DNA of 10,830 nucleotides from Euperipatoides rowelli (Eukaryota > Onychophora > Udeonychophora > Euonychophora > Peripatopsidae), in the NCBI GenBank assembly GCA_003024985.2, contig PXIH01S0022539.1; one strand, written 5' to 3'. Made by a program: the position numbers and the translations under genes. Numbering within the stretch: position 1 is the stretch's first letter; the number at the start of each line of letters is the position of its first letter. The notes below the pieces were generated by a model that saw only the letters and a list, made by a program, of their open reading frames with translations, did no database searches and had not been told where the DNA came from. This document shows, piece after piece, positions 1 through 7,370 of the stretch.

Positions 1-840
1 TCAAGTTGTTAAAATCAAAAATGGATTTTTCCTAACAAGATGAACAATCATTGATTAGGTATCCAAGATAGAAGAATGTACCATCAGTACTCACCGGGGA
101 ATTTTCTCTATAGATCTCAAGTTGATACAATCAAAAATGGATTTTTCCTAACAAGATGTTATTGATTAGGTATCCAGATAGAAGAATATACCATCAGTAC
201 TCATCATGGAGTTTCTCTGTATTTTCTCTATAGATTTCAAGTTGATACAATCAAAAATGGATTTTTCCTTACAAGATGAACATTGAACAAGTGTTGATTA
301 GGTATCCGAGATGGAAGAATGTACCATCAGCATGCACCAGGGAATTGTCTTTGTATTTTCTCTATAGATCTCAAATTGATACAATCAAAAATAGATTTCT
401 CCTAACAAGATGAACATTCCTTGATTAGGTATCCAATATAGAAGAATATACCATCAGTACTCACCGGGAAATTTCTCTGTATTTTCACTATAGATCTCAA
501 ATTGATACAATCAACAATTGATTTTCCAAACAAGATGAACATTCGTTGATTAGGTATCCAATATAGAAGAATATACCATCACTACTCACCAGGAAGTTTC
601 TCTGTATTTTCTCTATAGATCTCAAATTGATACAATCAACAATTGATTTTCCTAACAAGATGAACAATCATTGTTTAGGTATCCTAGATAGAAGAATGTA
701 CCATCAGTACTCACCGGGGAATTGTCTTTGTATTTTCTCTATAGATTTCAAGTTGATACAATCAAAAATGGATTTTCCTAACAAGATGAACAATCAGTTG
801 ATTAGGTATCCAAGACAGAAGAATGTAATCTATCATGTAC
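1..840. repeat. Tandem array of ~125-bp units (left array)
   Basis: Seven consecutive imperfect copies begin at about 1, 117, 237, 371, 497, 622 and 748, giving spacings of 116, 120, 134, 126, 125 and 126 bp. The last copy decays after about 830. Each unit starts near TCAAGTTGATACAATCAA and carries the landmarks AACAAGATGAAC, GATTAGGTATCC, GAAGAAT(G/A)TACCATCA and TTTTCTCTATAGAT. Length differences come from small indels: copy 2 lacks part of the GAACAATC stretch, and copy 3 has an extra block near 280-295. The array is cut by the left window edge, so its true length is unknown. The short open frame at 627-857 is only the repeat read through and is not a gene. It is minisatellite or satellite-like DNA with no function visible. 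Confidence 0.95.
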
Positions 841-1159
841 ATAATGTAAATAAATAATTTTTTTAAAAAAATATTTCCTGATTAACAGACATTTGGTTGT
901 GTTAACAGTTGACTCAAAGTTAGCTTTACTCAAATTTGGTTCTAGTGTCATACCATTACAGTTTTTCTTTTTTCCCTTTTCAAGACAATACCAAAATGCT
1001 TCTTGTCTAGTCCATTAACTCCCAAAATGCACCTTTGTCCTTCCTTTAATACATAAATTGCCATTGTCCAAAATTATTTTCTTATTTTTTAAAAAATTAT
1101 TAATATTTCTATGTAAATATTTGCATATATTTTTTTAAACATGTAAATTAAAAATTATC
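841..1159. other. AT-rich noncoding stretch
   Basis: After the last repeat copy the sequence turns to A/T runs and then a more mixed stretch at about 880-1070. No long open frame, tRNA-like box or recognisable protein motif was found on either strand. It is consistent with intron or intergenic DNA. Confidence 0.6.
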
Positions 1160-1407
1160 TTTTTTTTTTTTTTTTTTAGTTTTCCATTATGTCTGATGCA
1201 CAAGAGACAATATTGGAAACAAGCTCCTCTTATTGTTCTATAATGATGGCCATCGAGTCCATTTTGAGTAATGATTCTGTCTGGGTTCAAACCTGGGCAT
1301 TATACCATCTTCTCTATGATTTTATTTTATGTCTTTACATGTTTTGTAAATATCCTATGCATTTCAACCTTTTTCACATTGCCACATTATTTTTTTTTGT
1401 GAATTAA
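1160..1407 (+). other. Doubtful exon or retroposon relic beside an 18-T tract
   Basis: A run of 18 T (1160-1177) is followed by AG at 1178-1179, which looks like a polypyrimidine tract and splice acceptor. After it a 72-codon plus-strand frame (ATG at 1189, stop at 1405-1407) reads MSDAQETILETSS and so on. I recognise no protein family in it, and its last third is low-complexity hydrophobic sequence of the kind AT-rich noncoding DNA produces. The rival view is that the T run is the poly(A) tail of a minus-strand retroposon. In support, 1282-1292 read on the minus strand is GGTTTGAACCC, one base from a Pol III B box. I could not find matching target-site duplications or a proper A box, so neither view is established. 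Confidence 0.2.
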
Positions 1408-1781
1408 TAAATTTATTAAATATTAAATATTAAATATATTTGATGGAATATTATTATTACAAACTGAATATCACTTTTAACATTATTATTAGTAAGTTAT
1501 TTACTCTTCACAATAATATTAAGATGTTTTCAGATCATTTTGTGTTGAATATTATGTTTGCCATATTGCTTTACTAATCATTATTTGCATGATTGTTTTC
1601 CACTTTCATAATTATTTTTAAAATATGATCTATCATAAGAAAATTTGGCTATATATATCATTAAATATTTACATTCATAATTCTTCATAAATGAATTCTT
1701 AATAGTTCAGTATAGGTTTTTCAAAACCACCAATTTCTGATTTTCCAAATTACAAATAAAGTTACATTTTAAAGATGGGTC
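1408..1781. other. AT-rich putative intron with TTAAATA microsatellite
   Basis: On the assumption that the exon at 1788-1946 is real, this is the start of its downstream intron, since the minus-strand donor abuts it. A short tandem of TTAAATA-like units occupies about 1414-1438. I searched the minus strand for the next transporter exon, expected to resemble ISxRSExIxTYALCGF, and did not see it. Confidence 0.5.
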
Positions 1782-1787
1782 ACTTAC
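1782..1787 (-). other. Splice donor of the SLC28-type exon
   Basis: The minus-strand sequence directly after the last codon (CAA) is GTAAGT, a perfect consensus 5' splice site. It sets the 3' end of the exon at 1788. The open frame continues about 27 codons past it into AT-rich sequence that has no resemblance to the transporter family. Confidence 0.8.
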
Positions 1788-1946
1788 TTGCAATTGTTTG
1801 TTATTGACTAGGTTTCTTAGACGATTGTAAGCAAAACCAGTTCTCAAAAGAATTTTGACCGACAATAATTCTGCTACTGTGAAAGAGTCATTCCATGTTA
1901 CACCCATTAATAAAACAATCGGCCATAATAACCAAGTTCCCAATTT
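1788..1946 (-). CDS. SLC28-type (CNT) nucleoside transporter, one internal exon
   Basis: Read on the minus strand, this is a 159-nt, 53-codon, phase 0-0 exon. It opens K-LGTWLLWPIVLLMGVTW and contains the block LLMGVTWNDSFTVAELL. That block matches the signature region of concentrative nucleoside transporters (SLC28/CNT; sodium- or proton-coupled nucleoside uptake at the plasma membrane), where family members read (F/L)MGVxWxDxxxVAELLGxKTFxNEFVAY. The first ~17 residues are a hydrophobic membrane segment. Splice signals fit well: acceptor TTATTTTTATTAG just upstream and donor CAA|GTAAGT. The oddity is that the family's (G/A)XKX3NEFVA(Y/M/F) motif appears here as SVKILLRTGFAY, so the Glu of NEF is Thr. 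It could be a divergent paralogue, a changed-specificity member or an early pseudogene. No in-frame stop is present. Only this exon of the gene is visible, so no symbol is given. Confidence 0.8.
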
Positions 1947-1966
1947 CTAATAAAAATAAAATATAA
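1947..1966 (-). other. Splice acceptor of the SLC28-type exon
   Basis: On the minus strand the exon is preceded by a U-rich tract ending ATTTTTATTAG, a plausible 3' splice site. Choosing this AG gives an exon length of exactly 53 codons and brings the transporter homology in from its first residues. Confidence 0.7.
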
Positions 1967-2270
1967 AGATTATAACCATATATATCATATTAGAACCAGT
2001 GACATGCTTATATTTATTTATTTAGTAACAGATAATTTGCATAAATTTGATACTTAATCCAATTCTATGAAAATACATTACCTATAATTTAACAATATTA
2101 GAAGGCTAATTTTAGAAGCCCTATCTATAACATTTTTCTAACTAAATTGAACTTTGACTATTGTAAAAAATTCTGTCAATTAATTACATCTAGACCTAAT
2201 TTATTCAAAATTATTATTTAATATGGTACACAAATTATTTTAGGCATGTTTTATTAGGTTGAGCTCTAGC
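1967..2270. other. AT-rich noncoding stretch
   Basis: No coding or RNA signal was found here on either strand. An upstream transporter exon, which should carry the QTES or LTASxMSAPAA hallmarks of the family, is not visible. It is probably intron. Confidence 0.5.
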
Positions 2271-2279
2271 TAACCATAT
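2271..2279. repeat. Target-site duplication of SINE-1, left copy
   Basis: TAACCATAT, identical to 2423-2431. The next base differs (T against A), so the match is nine bases. Confidence 0.6.
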
Positions 2280-2422
2280 TACAGTAGCACTCCAGTGGTC
2301 CAGTCGTCTATCTCTTGGCTACGGGGAGTTTATGCATGTAAGGGTTCTTGGTTAGATTCTGTTTATATCACAGTTTTAGTCACAGTATATTGCACTTTTT
2401 TCTTCCTCCCCAATATTTAAAA
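2280..2422 (+). mobile_element. Short tRNA-derived SINE (SINE-1)
   Basis: The head contains an A box at 2296-2306, TGGTCCAGTCG, which fits TRGYNNARNGG at 10 of 11 positions. A degenerate B box at 2350-2360, GGTTAGATTCT, matches 9 of 11 positions of GGTTCGANTCC. The spacing is that of a tRNA with an extended variable region. The 3' part is short and ends in the A-rich stretch AATATTTAAAA. The nine bases TAACCATAT occur directly before (2271-2279) and directly after (2423-2431) the element, as expected for target-primed insertion. The 143-bp length is short for a SINE, so it may be an internally deleted copy. It would depend on a partner LINE for movement. Confidence 0.65.
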
Positions 2423-2431
2423 TAACCATAT
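2423..2431. repeat. Target-site duplication of SINE-1, right copy
   Basis: TAACCATAT, directly after the A-rich end of the element and identical to 2271-2279. Confidence 0.6.
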
Positions 2432-3059
2432 AATGTAGAAAAATGAGTTCATGTCTATTTTATTGTGGTGTTTTAAGTCCCCCCACCTCTCCCCAAAAAG
2501 TGATCTTCAGTAGGTACTAGATTCTATTGATTGTATTATACATGATTTAAATCTGAAAGTGTATATTTGTATTTTTCCCATCCTCTGAATGTATTCTATG
2601 TTTTTATTCTCTTTTTACTCTTATGATTTTATTCACATAATCATGTACCCCTCTCTACTTCATTGTTAGATTAATTATGTAGTCATTTTATTAAATTAAT
2701 CGCTATCTTGGTTTCAATTTTGTTGTATGTTTTTTTATAGAATCTATACAATTTTTCTATTTTTGATTTTATTTACTGTACACCAAGTATTTTAAAATTC
2801 AGTACTGCCATTTAATATTTTATTTTTATTGAATTATGAATTCAATATTTCTCTTTAGCTCTATCCTAAAGAACAGTTTAAAGGTTGCATGAAATGGATT
2901 TTTTTAATTTTTTTATGATTTCATTTCAAAGAAAATCACTAAAAAATATAATTCCACTTGGTTTAAAAAAATTCCAAAAAATAAAAGAGTTATTAAAAAT
3001 CAAATTTATAAGTTAATCTTTTTAGTTCCTCCCCTCTTTGAACGGTAGTCCTAAAAGTA
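2432..3059. other. T-rich noncoding stretch
   Basis: This is low-complexity, T-rich DNA with a C-rich island (CCCCCCACCTCTCCCC) near 2479. A weak inverted repeat, TGAAATGGA against TTCATTTCA, lies around 2890-2926. No open frame or RNA gene was found. The 5' end of the neighbouring retrotransposon may begin somewhere in 3010-3070, where composition changes from T-rich to purine-rich. Confidence 0.5.
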
Positions 3060-3194
3060 TCCTGTAGGTAGGTTAGTTTAGAAGGATTTGATAAAGGAAC
3101 AATATTAATGTAGGTATAAAAAGAAAAAGTAGAGAAAGGGAGAAAACAAAAATATTATAAAAGTAAAAATAAACGGGAAAAAATAACAAAATAA

Positions 3195-3880
3195 AAGTAG
3201 TTTTTTTTGAATAGGCAAGGAGGGAGGAGAGAGGAAAAATGGGAAGACCTGTTGGAGATGTGTGAGTTTGAAAAATTAAACAATTTGGGAGTGGTGGAAA
3301 CACACTTGAGGGATATGGAGATACCACATCTAGAGGGTGAATGAGTGGGGAAAAATATGGAGGGTGATGAAAAGGAAGGGGGAGGGATAGGAGTATGGGG
3401 TATGAAAGGGTCAAATATGGTAATAGAGAGAGAGGACTGTAAAGAACATATGTGGATTAAGATAGGGAATGGGAAAAATAAGTTAATGATGGGAATAGTT
3501 ACATTGTGTCAAATAGGATGACGTGGATAATGAATGGAATAAAGAAATAATGTATGGATAGGGATTTGAAAGGTTTTAAGGAAAAGGGAATGAAAGTGTT
3601 GATATTGAGGGATTTTAATGGTCATATAGAGGAAATGGGAGAGTACGGAAATAGAAATGGAATAATGTTGAAAGAAATTTGTGGAAGAACAAACATAGAA
3701 ATAGGGAATTTGATAAATGTATGTGATGGAATGACTACATGGTGTGGAGGAATGCAAAAATCAGTCATTGATTATATTTTAGTGGGGAGGATGTATAAAT
3801 GAGGCTAAAGAAATGAAAATATGGGCTGAGGAGAAGGGAAGTGTATAGGAAATCATAATTTACTAACTATAACGTTTGGA
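3195..3880 (+). pseudogene. LINE endonuclease domain (APE-type), broken
   Basis: This would be the nicking endonuclease that opens the target for reverse transcription. Visible motifs in order are NNLGVVETHLRD (3276-3311, catalytic Glu at 3297), GGGIGVW (about 3378-3398), WIKIG (about 3453-3467), LRDFNGHIEE (3605-3634) for the usual GDFNxHxG, VIDYILVG (3765-3788), and GNHNLLTI (3848-3871) for the usual SDHxxL motif. Damage includes stops near 3341 and 3519, a frame change before 3554, stops after 3800, Gly to Arg before DFN, and Asp to Asn in the SDH motif. The last would remove a catalytic residue. The best intact stretch is 3554-3802 (82 codons plus stop). Confidence 0.88.
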
Positions 3881-3889
3881 TGTGTAAGG

Positions 3890-4440
3890 GTAGATAAGAT
3901 TAGAGAAATAGGTAAGAATTGGGAGAAAGATGGGATATTAAAGGTAAAGGAAAGCTTGACGGGTTTGGTAAGGAGTTAAATGGGAGATTGAAGTCTGAAA
4001 AAAAGATAGAGTATGTAACACTAATAGAGATAATGAAAGAATGTGCTGTAAAATGATTAGGTAAGAGAAAGAGAAAGAACAGTAAACATAAAAAAGGATG
4101 GTGTAAGGAATTAAAAGGGATAATAAAAGATAGGAAAAAAGCAAATAAAGATTATAAGAAAAATCTAAAAACAAGTAGGAAAACGAAGAAACTAAACAAA
4201 AATGGGAAAATTATATGATAAATAAAAGGAAGGCTAAAATAAAAATAGACAAGCATAGAAATAAGATTGATAAAAAGTTACTGTGAAAGAAATAAGATTA
4301 GGGGGATGGGAGGCATGTAAAACGTTCTGGAGATGTGTTAAAAATAGAAAGAGAGAAATAAAAAAAGAGCTACAGGTTATAGAGGGGGAAAAAAAGGAAA
4401 GAACAGTAAAGAAGTAGATTACAGAAAGATCTTAGATAGA
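3890..4440 (+). pseudogene. LINE region between endonuclease and reverse transcriptase, degraded
   Basis: This stretch is A/G-rich, with lysine- and arginine-rich fragments in shifting frames and many stops. It is colinear with the linker between endonuclease and reverse transcriptase in LINE ORF2 proteins. I see no separate domain. Pyrimidine-rich open frames on the opposite strand (for example 3938-4174, rich in Leu, Ser and Phe) are composition shadows. Confidence 0.7.
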
Positions 4441-4443
4441 TAT

Positions 4444-4833
4444 GTGAATGAGATGGAGGAGGAGGAAGATGAAAAAAGGGAAAATAGTAACATGGTAGAC
4501 GAAGCAAGTATGTCTAATGAATTTAAGAGAGTAGGAAATATTAAAATAGATGAGGAAATGTTTAATAAATTAATAGATAGAATGAAAAATGGTAAGGCTA
4601 GAGTGTTGAACGGATTTGCAATAGACATGGTTAAGGTATTGAGTGTGGAAGGGAGAGGATTGTTAAAGAATTGCATGGAAAATATAATAAATGGAAAGAG
4701 GGTAACGGATGAATGGAGGGAGACGAGAATCAGATTAATATGTAAAGGTAAAGGAAAAGATAAAATGAAGCTAGAAAATTATAGACCAATAGCGGTAACA
4801 ATTTTTTTTTACAAAATATTTATGTATGTAATG
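4444..4833 (+). pseudogene. LINE reverse transcriptase, N-terminal part before the SINE
   Basis: An open frame of about 130 codons covers the start of the reverse transcriptase. It shows LIDRMKNGKARVLNGFAIDM (about 4573-4632), the usual KxGKAPGxDG motif in damaged form. Next come a W-containing segment ending RIRLICKGKGKDK, then ENYRPIAVT (4774-4800), the classic NYRPIA motif, and FYKIFMYVM up to the SINE junction at 4833. The frame then runs a few codons into SINE sequence and stops at 4852-4854. An acidic EEEDEKRE tract sits near its N terminus. Downstream, the reading resumes at 5198 in the same codon phase relative to the duplicated target bases. Confidence 0.9.
4821..4833. repeat. Target-site duplication of SINE-2, left copy
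   Basis: TATGTATGTAATG, identical to 5185-5197. It belongs to LINE coding sequence (reading Y-V-M). Confidence 0.87.
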
Positions 4834-5184
4834 CCAAGTGGTGCAATGGGATGAGATGTGCTACCTTGTTCTCCTTGGTGTCAGCACGGGCCAGGTTTAA
4901 GGCTCGAAGGCTCATGCTGTCCAACCCGAAATCCCAAATGTCTTACAGTCTGAAAGACTGGGAGAGTAGAGTACTTTTCATCCAGTCAGAATAATTATAG
5001 GACTTTGGGTTCAATTATTAAGAAAAAATTGGAATGATAAGAATGGCTGACGTCTGGACCTAGAAAGACGTTTCACGCATCATTGTTGTATCCTGTACGA
5101 TTGCCTGTAAATATGTATATACAGTATATTCTAGAATAATAAACTATTGTTCCCTTAACTGTAATGGCAGGGTTTAAAAAAAAA
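4834..5184 (+). mobile_element. tRNA-derived SINE nested in the LINE (SINE-2)
   Basis: This is a 351-bp insertion. The A box at 4839-4849, TGGTGCAATGG, is a perfect match to TRGYNNARNGG. The B box at 4894-4904, GGTTTAAGGCT, differs from GGTTCRANNCC at two positions, both C to T. The body carries two good hairpins: CAGTCT-GAA-AGACTG at 4946-4960, and CGTCT/AGACG around 5051-5070. The 3' end is GGTTT followed by nine A (5176-5184). The 13 bases TATGTATGTAATG flank it on both sides. Nothing in it is coding. It is younger than the LINE it interrupts. The body resembles neither of the other two SINEs in this window. Confidence 0.87.
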
Positions 5185-5197
5185 TATGTATGTAATG
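5185..5197. repeat. Target-site duplication of SINE-2, right copy
   Basis: TATGTATGTAATG, directly after the SINE's nine-A tail. The LINE frame resumes here with K-E-W-I in the phase left at 4833. Confidence 0.87.
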
Positions 5198-5830
5198 AAA
5201 GAATGGATAGTAGAATGGATGGATGAAGAAAATTTTTTAGGGGAATTACAACACAGTTTTAGGAAAGATAGAAATATGACAGGCTTTTTATATGTTGTAC
5301 AACAACTTATAGAAAGAAGTTTGAGATAAAATATTGGAATGGTAAAATGATTTTTTGGATTTGAATAAAGCATATGATATAGGGAGGATAGGGAAATTCT
5401 ATGGAAAATATTGTTAGAGAAAGGGATGAGAAAAGAATGGGTAAAATACTTATGAGGATAATATTAATATACATCAATGGGAGGGATAAATTCAAAAGTG
5501 GATTAAGAAAGGGTTGTCCCAAGTCAGCTATTTTATTCTTATTATATATGGATGAATTGAATAGAGTAATAATGTATTCTTGGAGAGGGATATGTTTAAG
5601 GGGAATAGGAAAAAGATTACTGAAAATAAGGTAGTATGCAGGTGTTACTAGGAGTTTTCAATGAGATAGGAGGTAGCCTTGGGATGGATTTTAATATAAA
5701 TAAATCTAAGATTTTATGGATAAATAAGAGAGAAAAGGGGGCATTGAATTTGGGAGATAGGAGTATAGAGGAAGTAGTATATCAATATGAATACTTAGGA
5801 GTTATGATAGGCTCAGGTAAATAATATTTA
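5198..5830 (+). pseudogene. LINE reverse transcriptase, catalytic part after the SINE, motif C missing
   Basis: The frame from 5198 carries LQHSFRKDRNMTG, the usual QHGFRxxRxxxD motif. A frame change follows, then motif A DLNKAYD at 5358-5378 with both aspartates. Motif B is GLRKGCPKSAILFLLYMDEL (about 5502-5561, usual GxxQGxPLSPxLF). The catalytic YADD (motif C) is absent: after the KITENKVVC region the sequence passes almost directly to MQVLLGVFNEIGG (from 5636), which normally lies downstream of YADD. Then come DFNINKSKILW and motif E-like YEYLGVMIG (about 5785-5811). Reverse transcription needs motif C, so this copy cannot be active. Several stops and shifts add to the damage. Confidence 0.92.
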
Positions 5831-6436
5831 AAAGGATGGGAAGGTAAAGTGATAGGGAAAATAAAAGAACTAAAGTTATAATTAAAACGGTAGGATGTAT
5901 GAGATGTAAAAGATATGAGGTGACAAGAATTTTCTTGGTAAGGGATAGCAGTACCAGAGGTTATGCATGGAAATGATGTACTAGTAATGACAGGAAATGT
6001 GAGGAAAGAAATAGAGAAGATTCAAAGAGAAATGTGGAGGTTTACATTAGGAGGAAATATATACACGGCAGTTGAGGCTATCCAAGGAGATATGGGATGG
6101 AGTACTTTCGAAGAAAGGAGAGGTGTGCTAAATTGAAGAGATTTTGTAGACTGCAATAGATGGGAGATGAAAGAGTATGCAAATGGGTTTTTAGGGATAT
6201 TTTTTTTAAGAGCAAAAAAATTGAGATGGTGGAAGAGAGTTATAAAGATGGCAAAGGTGGTTGATGGAAATAGAATGGGGTATTATTTAGGATTATTGGA
6301 ATGAGACATGAAAAGAATAATGGAAGGAATTGAGCTCAAATAATGGGGAAATCAAGTGAGAGAAATAGTTAGAGAGGAGGGAGGTGGGATTGGTTAAAGG
6401 TGGATAGAAGAGAAATAAACTTTAGGGATATATACA
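5831..6436 (+). pseudogene. LINE reverse transcriptase thumb and connection region, degraded
   Basis: Fragments in changing frames continue the protein: GIAVPEVMHGNDVLVM (about 5945-5992), then VRKEIEKIQREMWRFTLGG, GDMGWSTFEERRGVLN and LRWWKRVIKMAKVVDGNRMG. This is the usual region after motif E in this type of LINE protein, with W and basic residues. At least seven stops break it. I see no additional enzymatic domain such as RNase H. Confidence 0.75.
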
Positions 6437-6439
6437 TGT

Positions 6440-6796
6440 ATGAGATATATAAAAGAGGAAGGAGCTTTATATGGGAATGATAAGAGAAGTATGTTGTTGT
6501 TTCAGGCAAGGACAGGAAGTTTAGGAACTAAAATTAGAAAAAGGAAGTTTGGAGGAGAAAGGGAAACAATATGTAGTTTATGTAGGAAGAGTGAGGAGGA
6601 TGTCAAGCATGTATTATTGGAATGCAAAGGGCTGAAGGGAGAGAAGGAGAAGATAATGGAGAATGGAGGCATGGGGGAAGGAACTGATGATATAAATAAG
6701 ATGAGTAAATGGTTAGGATTTGAGAGTGAGAGAGAATGTATTGGATGGGTGAAATTGTTACTTAGACTGTGGGAAGTGAAAAGAGGAGGGTTGTAG
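6440..6796 (+). pseudogene. LINE C-terminal region with CCHC zinc-knuckle motif
   Basis: This is the longest clean frame of the 3' half, 118 codons plus stop. It contains CSLCRKSEEDVKHVLLEC, a C-X2-C-X8-H-X4-C arrangement typical of the C-terminal nucleic-acid-binding motif in several LINE clades. It then runs to a W-rich end (LLLRLWEVKRGG) and a TAG stop at 6794-6796, which is likely the natural end of the element's protein. The Met at 6440 is not a real start, since the domain continues from the damaged sequence upstream. The intact cysteines and histidine contrast with the ruined catalytic regions, though this may be chance. Confidence 0.85.
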
Positions 6797-6887
6797 AGGT
6801 GATACAGTTTAGGCGAGTAGAAAATAAGGCTAACATCTTAGGATTACTCCGGTTATAAGGAGAAGCCGAGTCCAATCAATCAATCAG
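6797..6887 (+). other. LINE 3' untranslated end: hairpin and AATC-type tail
   Basis: After the stop codon come about 45 bases of linker. Then a hairpin can form: CTCC (6847-6850) pairs with GGAG (6859-6862) around an 8-base loop, with an outer stem GGATT/AGTCC (6841-6845 with 6868-6872). Next is a CAAT/AATC short tandem repeat (about 6873-6886), where the element stops. A structured 3' end plus microsatellite tail is how reverse transcriptases of several non-poly(A) LINE clades recognise their RNA. I infer the same role here. Confidence 0.7.
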
Positions 6888-7361
6888 GATCATTAGTAGT
6901 AAAACAATATGTTAGGGAGATGGGTATTTTTATAAGTAATATAGCGCAATAAAACATTCTATAATAATTTTGGTCTTTCATTTACATATCATGTTAATAT
7001 TTTTTTTTTAATAGCCTACTCAATAACTCCAATAAACAATTTACATTTTGATTTTTCATCTTTAGAAATGTGAACAAACAACAGTATGGTTGGTGAAAGA
7101 TTTTATGATTTTTTTTTTTAAAAAAAGGCGAATTATTTAAATTTACATTATACTAACTGCAGAATTTAATGTTCATTAATGCTCTTTAGTTTGATTAATT
7201 ATCGATTTACGATTTACGAAACTATTTGGTTACTGCAGCAGAATGCCAGAAACTAATTATAATTTAGAGTTTTTTTTTAAAATCATGTCAGGTGGTCTAT
7301 CATGATTTTTTTTATTGCCATGAAAACTATTATTTTTGTGACAAAGACCGGCCAACCATAT
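6888..7361. other. AT-rich noncoding stretch
   Basis: No coding or RNA gene signal was found. It contains poly-T/poly-A blocks (a T run meeting an A run near 7109-7126) and a direct doublet of GATTTAC near 7203-7217. It is probably intron or intergenic DNA. Confidence 0.5.
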
Positions 7362-7370
7362 CCTATTATT
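7362..7370. repeat. Target-site duplication of SINE-3, copy next to the A-rich tail
   Basis: CCTATTATT on the plus strand, identical to 7653-7661. Confidence 0.75.

Larger units (their letters stand above)
3060..6887 (+). mobile_element. Non-LTR retrotransposon (LINE), plus strand, decayed, split by a SINE
   Basis: In order it holds an APE-type endonuclease (about 3195-3880), a degraded linker, a reverse transcriptase (about 4540-5830, interrupted by a SINE), a C-terminal region with a CCHC motif (about 6440-6796), and a 3' end with a hairpin and AATC-type tail (6841-6887). No ORF1 or gag-like protein was seen, and the exact 5' end is uncertain. Many stops and frameshifts, plus loss of the catalytic motif C, make it inactive. 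The sense strand is strikingly purine-rich and C-poor. The combination of APE endonuclease, CCHC tail motif and short tandem-repeat tail without poly(A) suggests the broad CR1/L2/I-like assemblage. Clade assignment needs a tree. It probably lies in an intron of the minus-strand transporter gene, in antisense orientation. Confidence 0.92.

Noticed and set aside
1-840. CRISPR-like periodic repeat
   Set aside because: Units are contiguous and homologous over their whole length, with no unique spacers, and the context is eukaryotic. The right array fails for the same reasons.
627-857. 76-codon plus-strand frame
   Set aside because: It is read-through of two tandem repeat units and contains the same translated motif twice. 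No independent coding evidence.
1708-1787. Continuation of the SLC28 frame past the exon
   Set aside because: The frame stays open for about 27 codons but loses all family resemblance exactly at a consensus GTAAGT donor, so it is best read as intron.
2886-2926. Inverted repeat that could be a terminator or MITE
   Set aside because: About nine imperfect pairs in T/A-rich sequence, with no flanking duplication. It is expected by chance in DNA of this composition.
3073-3414. Long minus-strand open frame of 113 codons
   Set aside because: It is the pyrimidine-rich complement of the purine-rich LINE, giving Leu/Ser/Phe/Pro low complexity. The plus strand carries the real endonuclease motifs. The same holds for the minus frames at 3509-3757, 3938-4174, 4419-4676 and 5155-5522.
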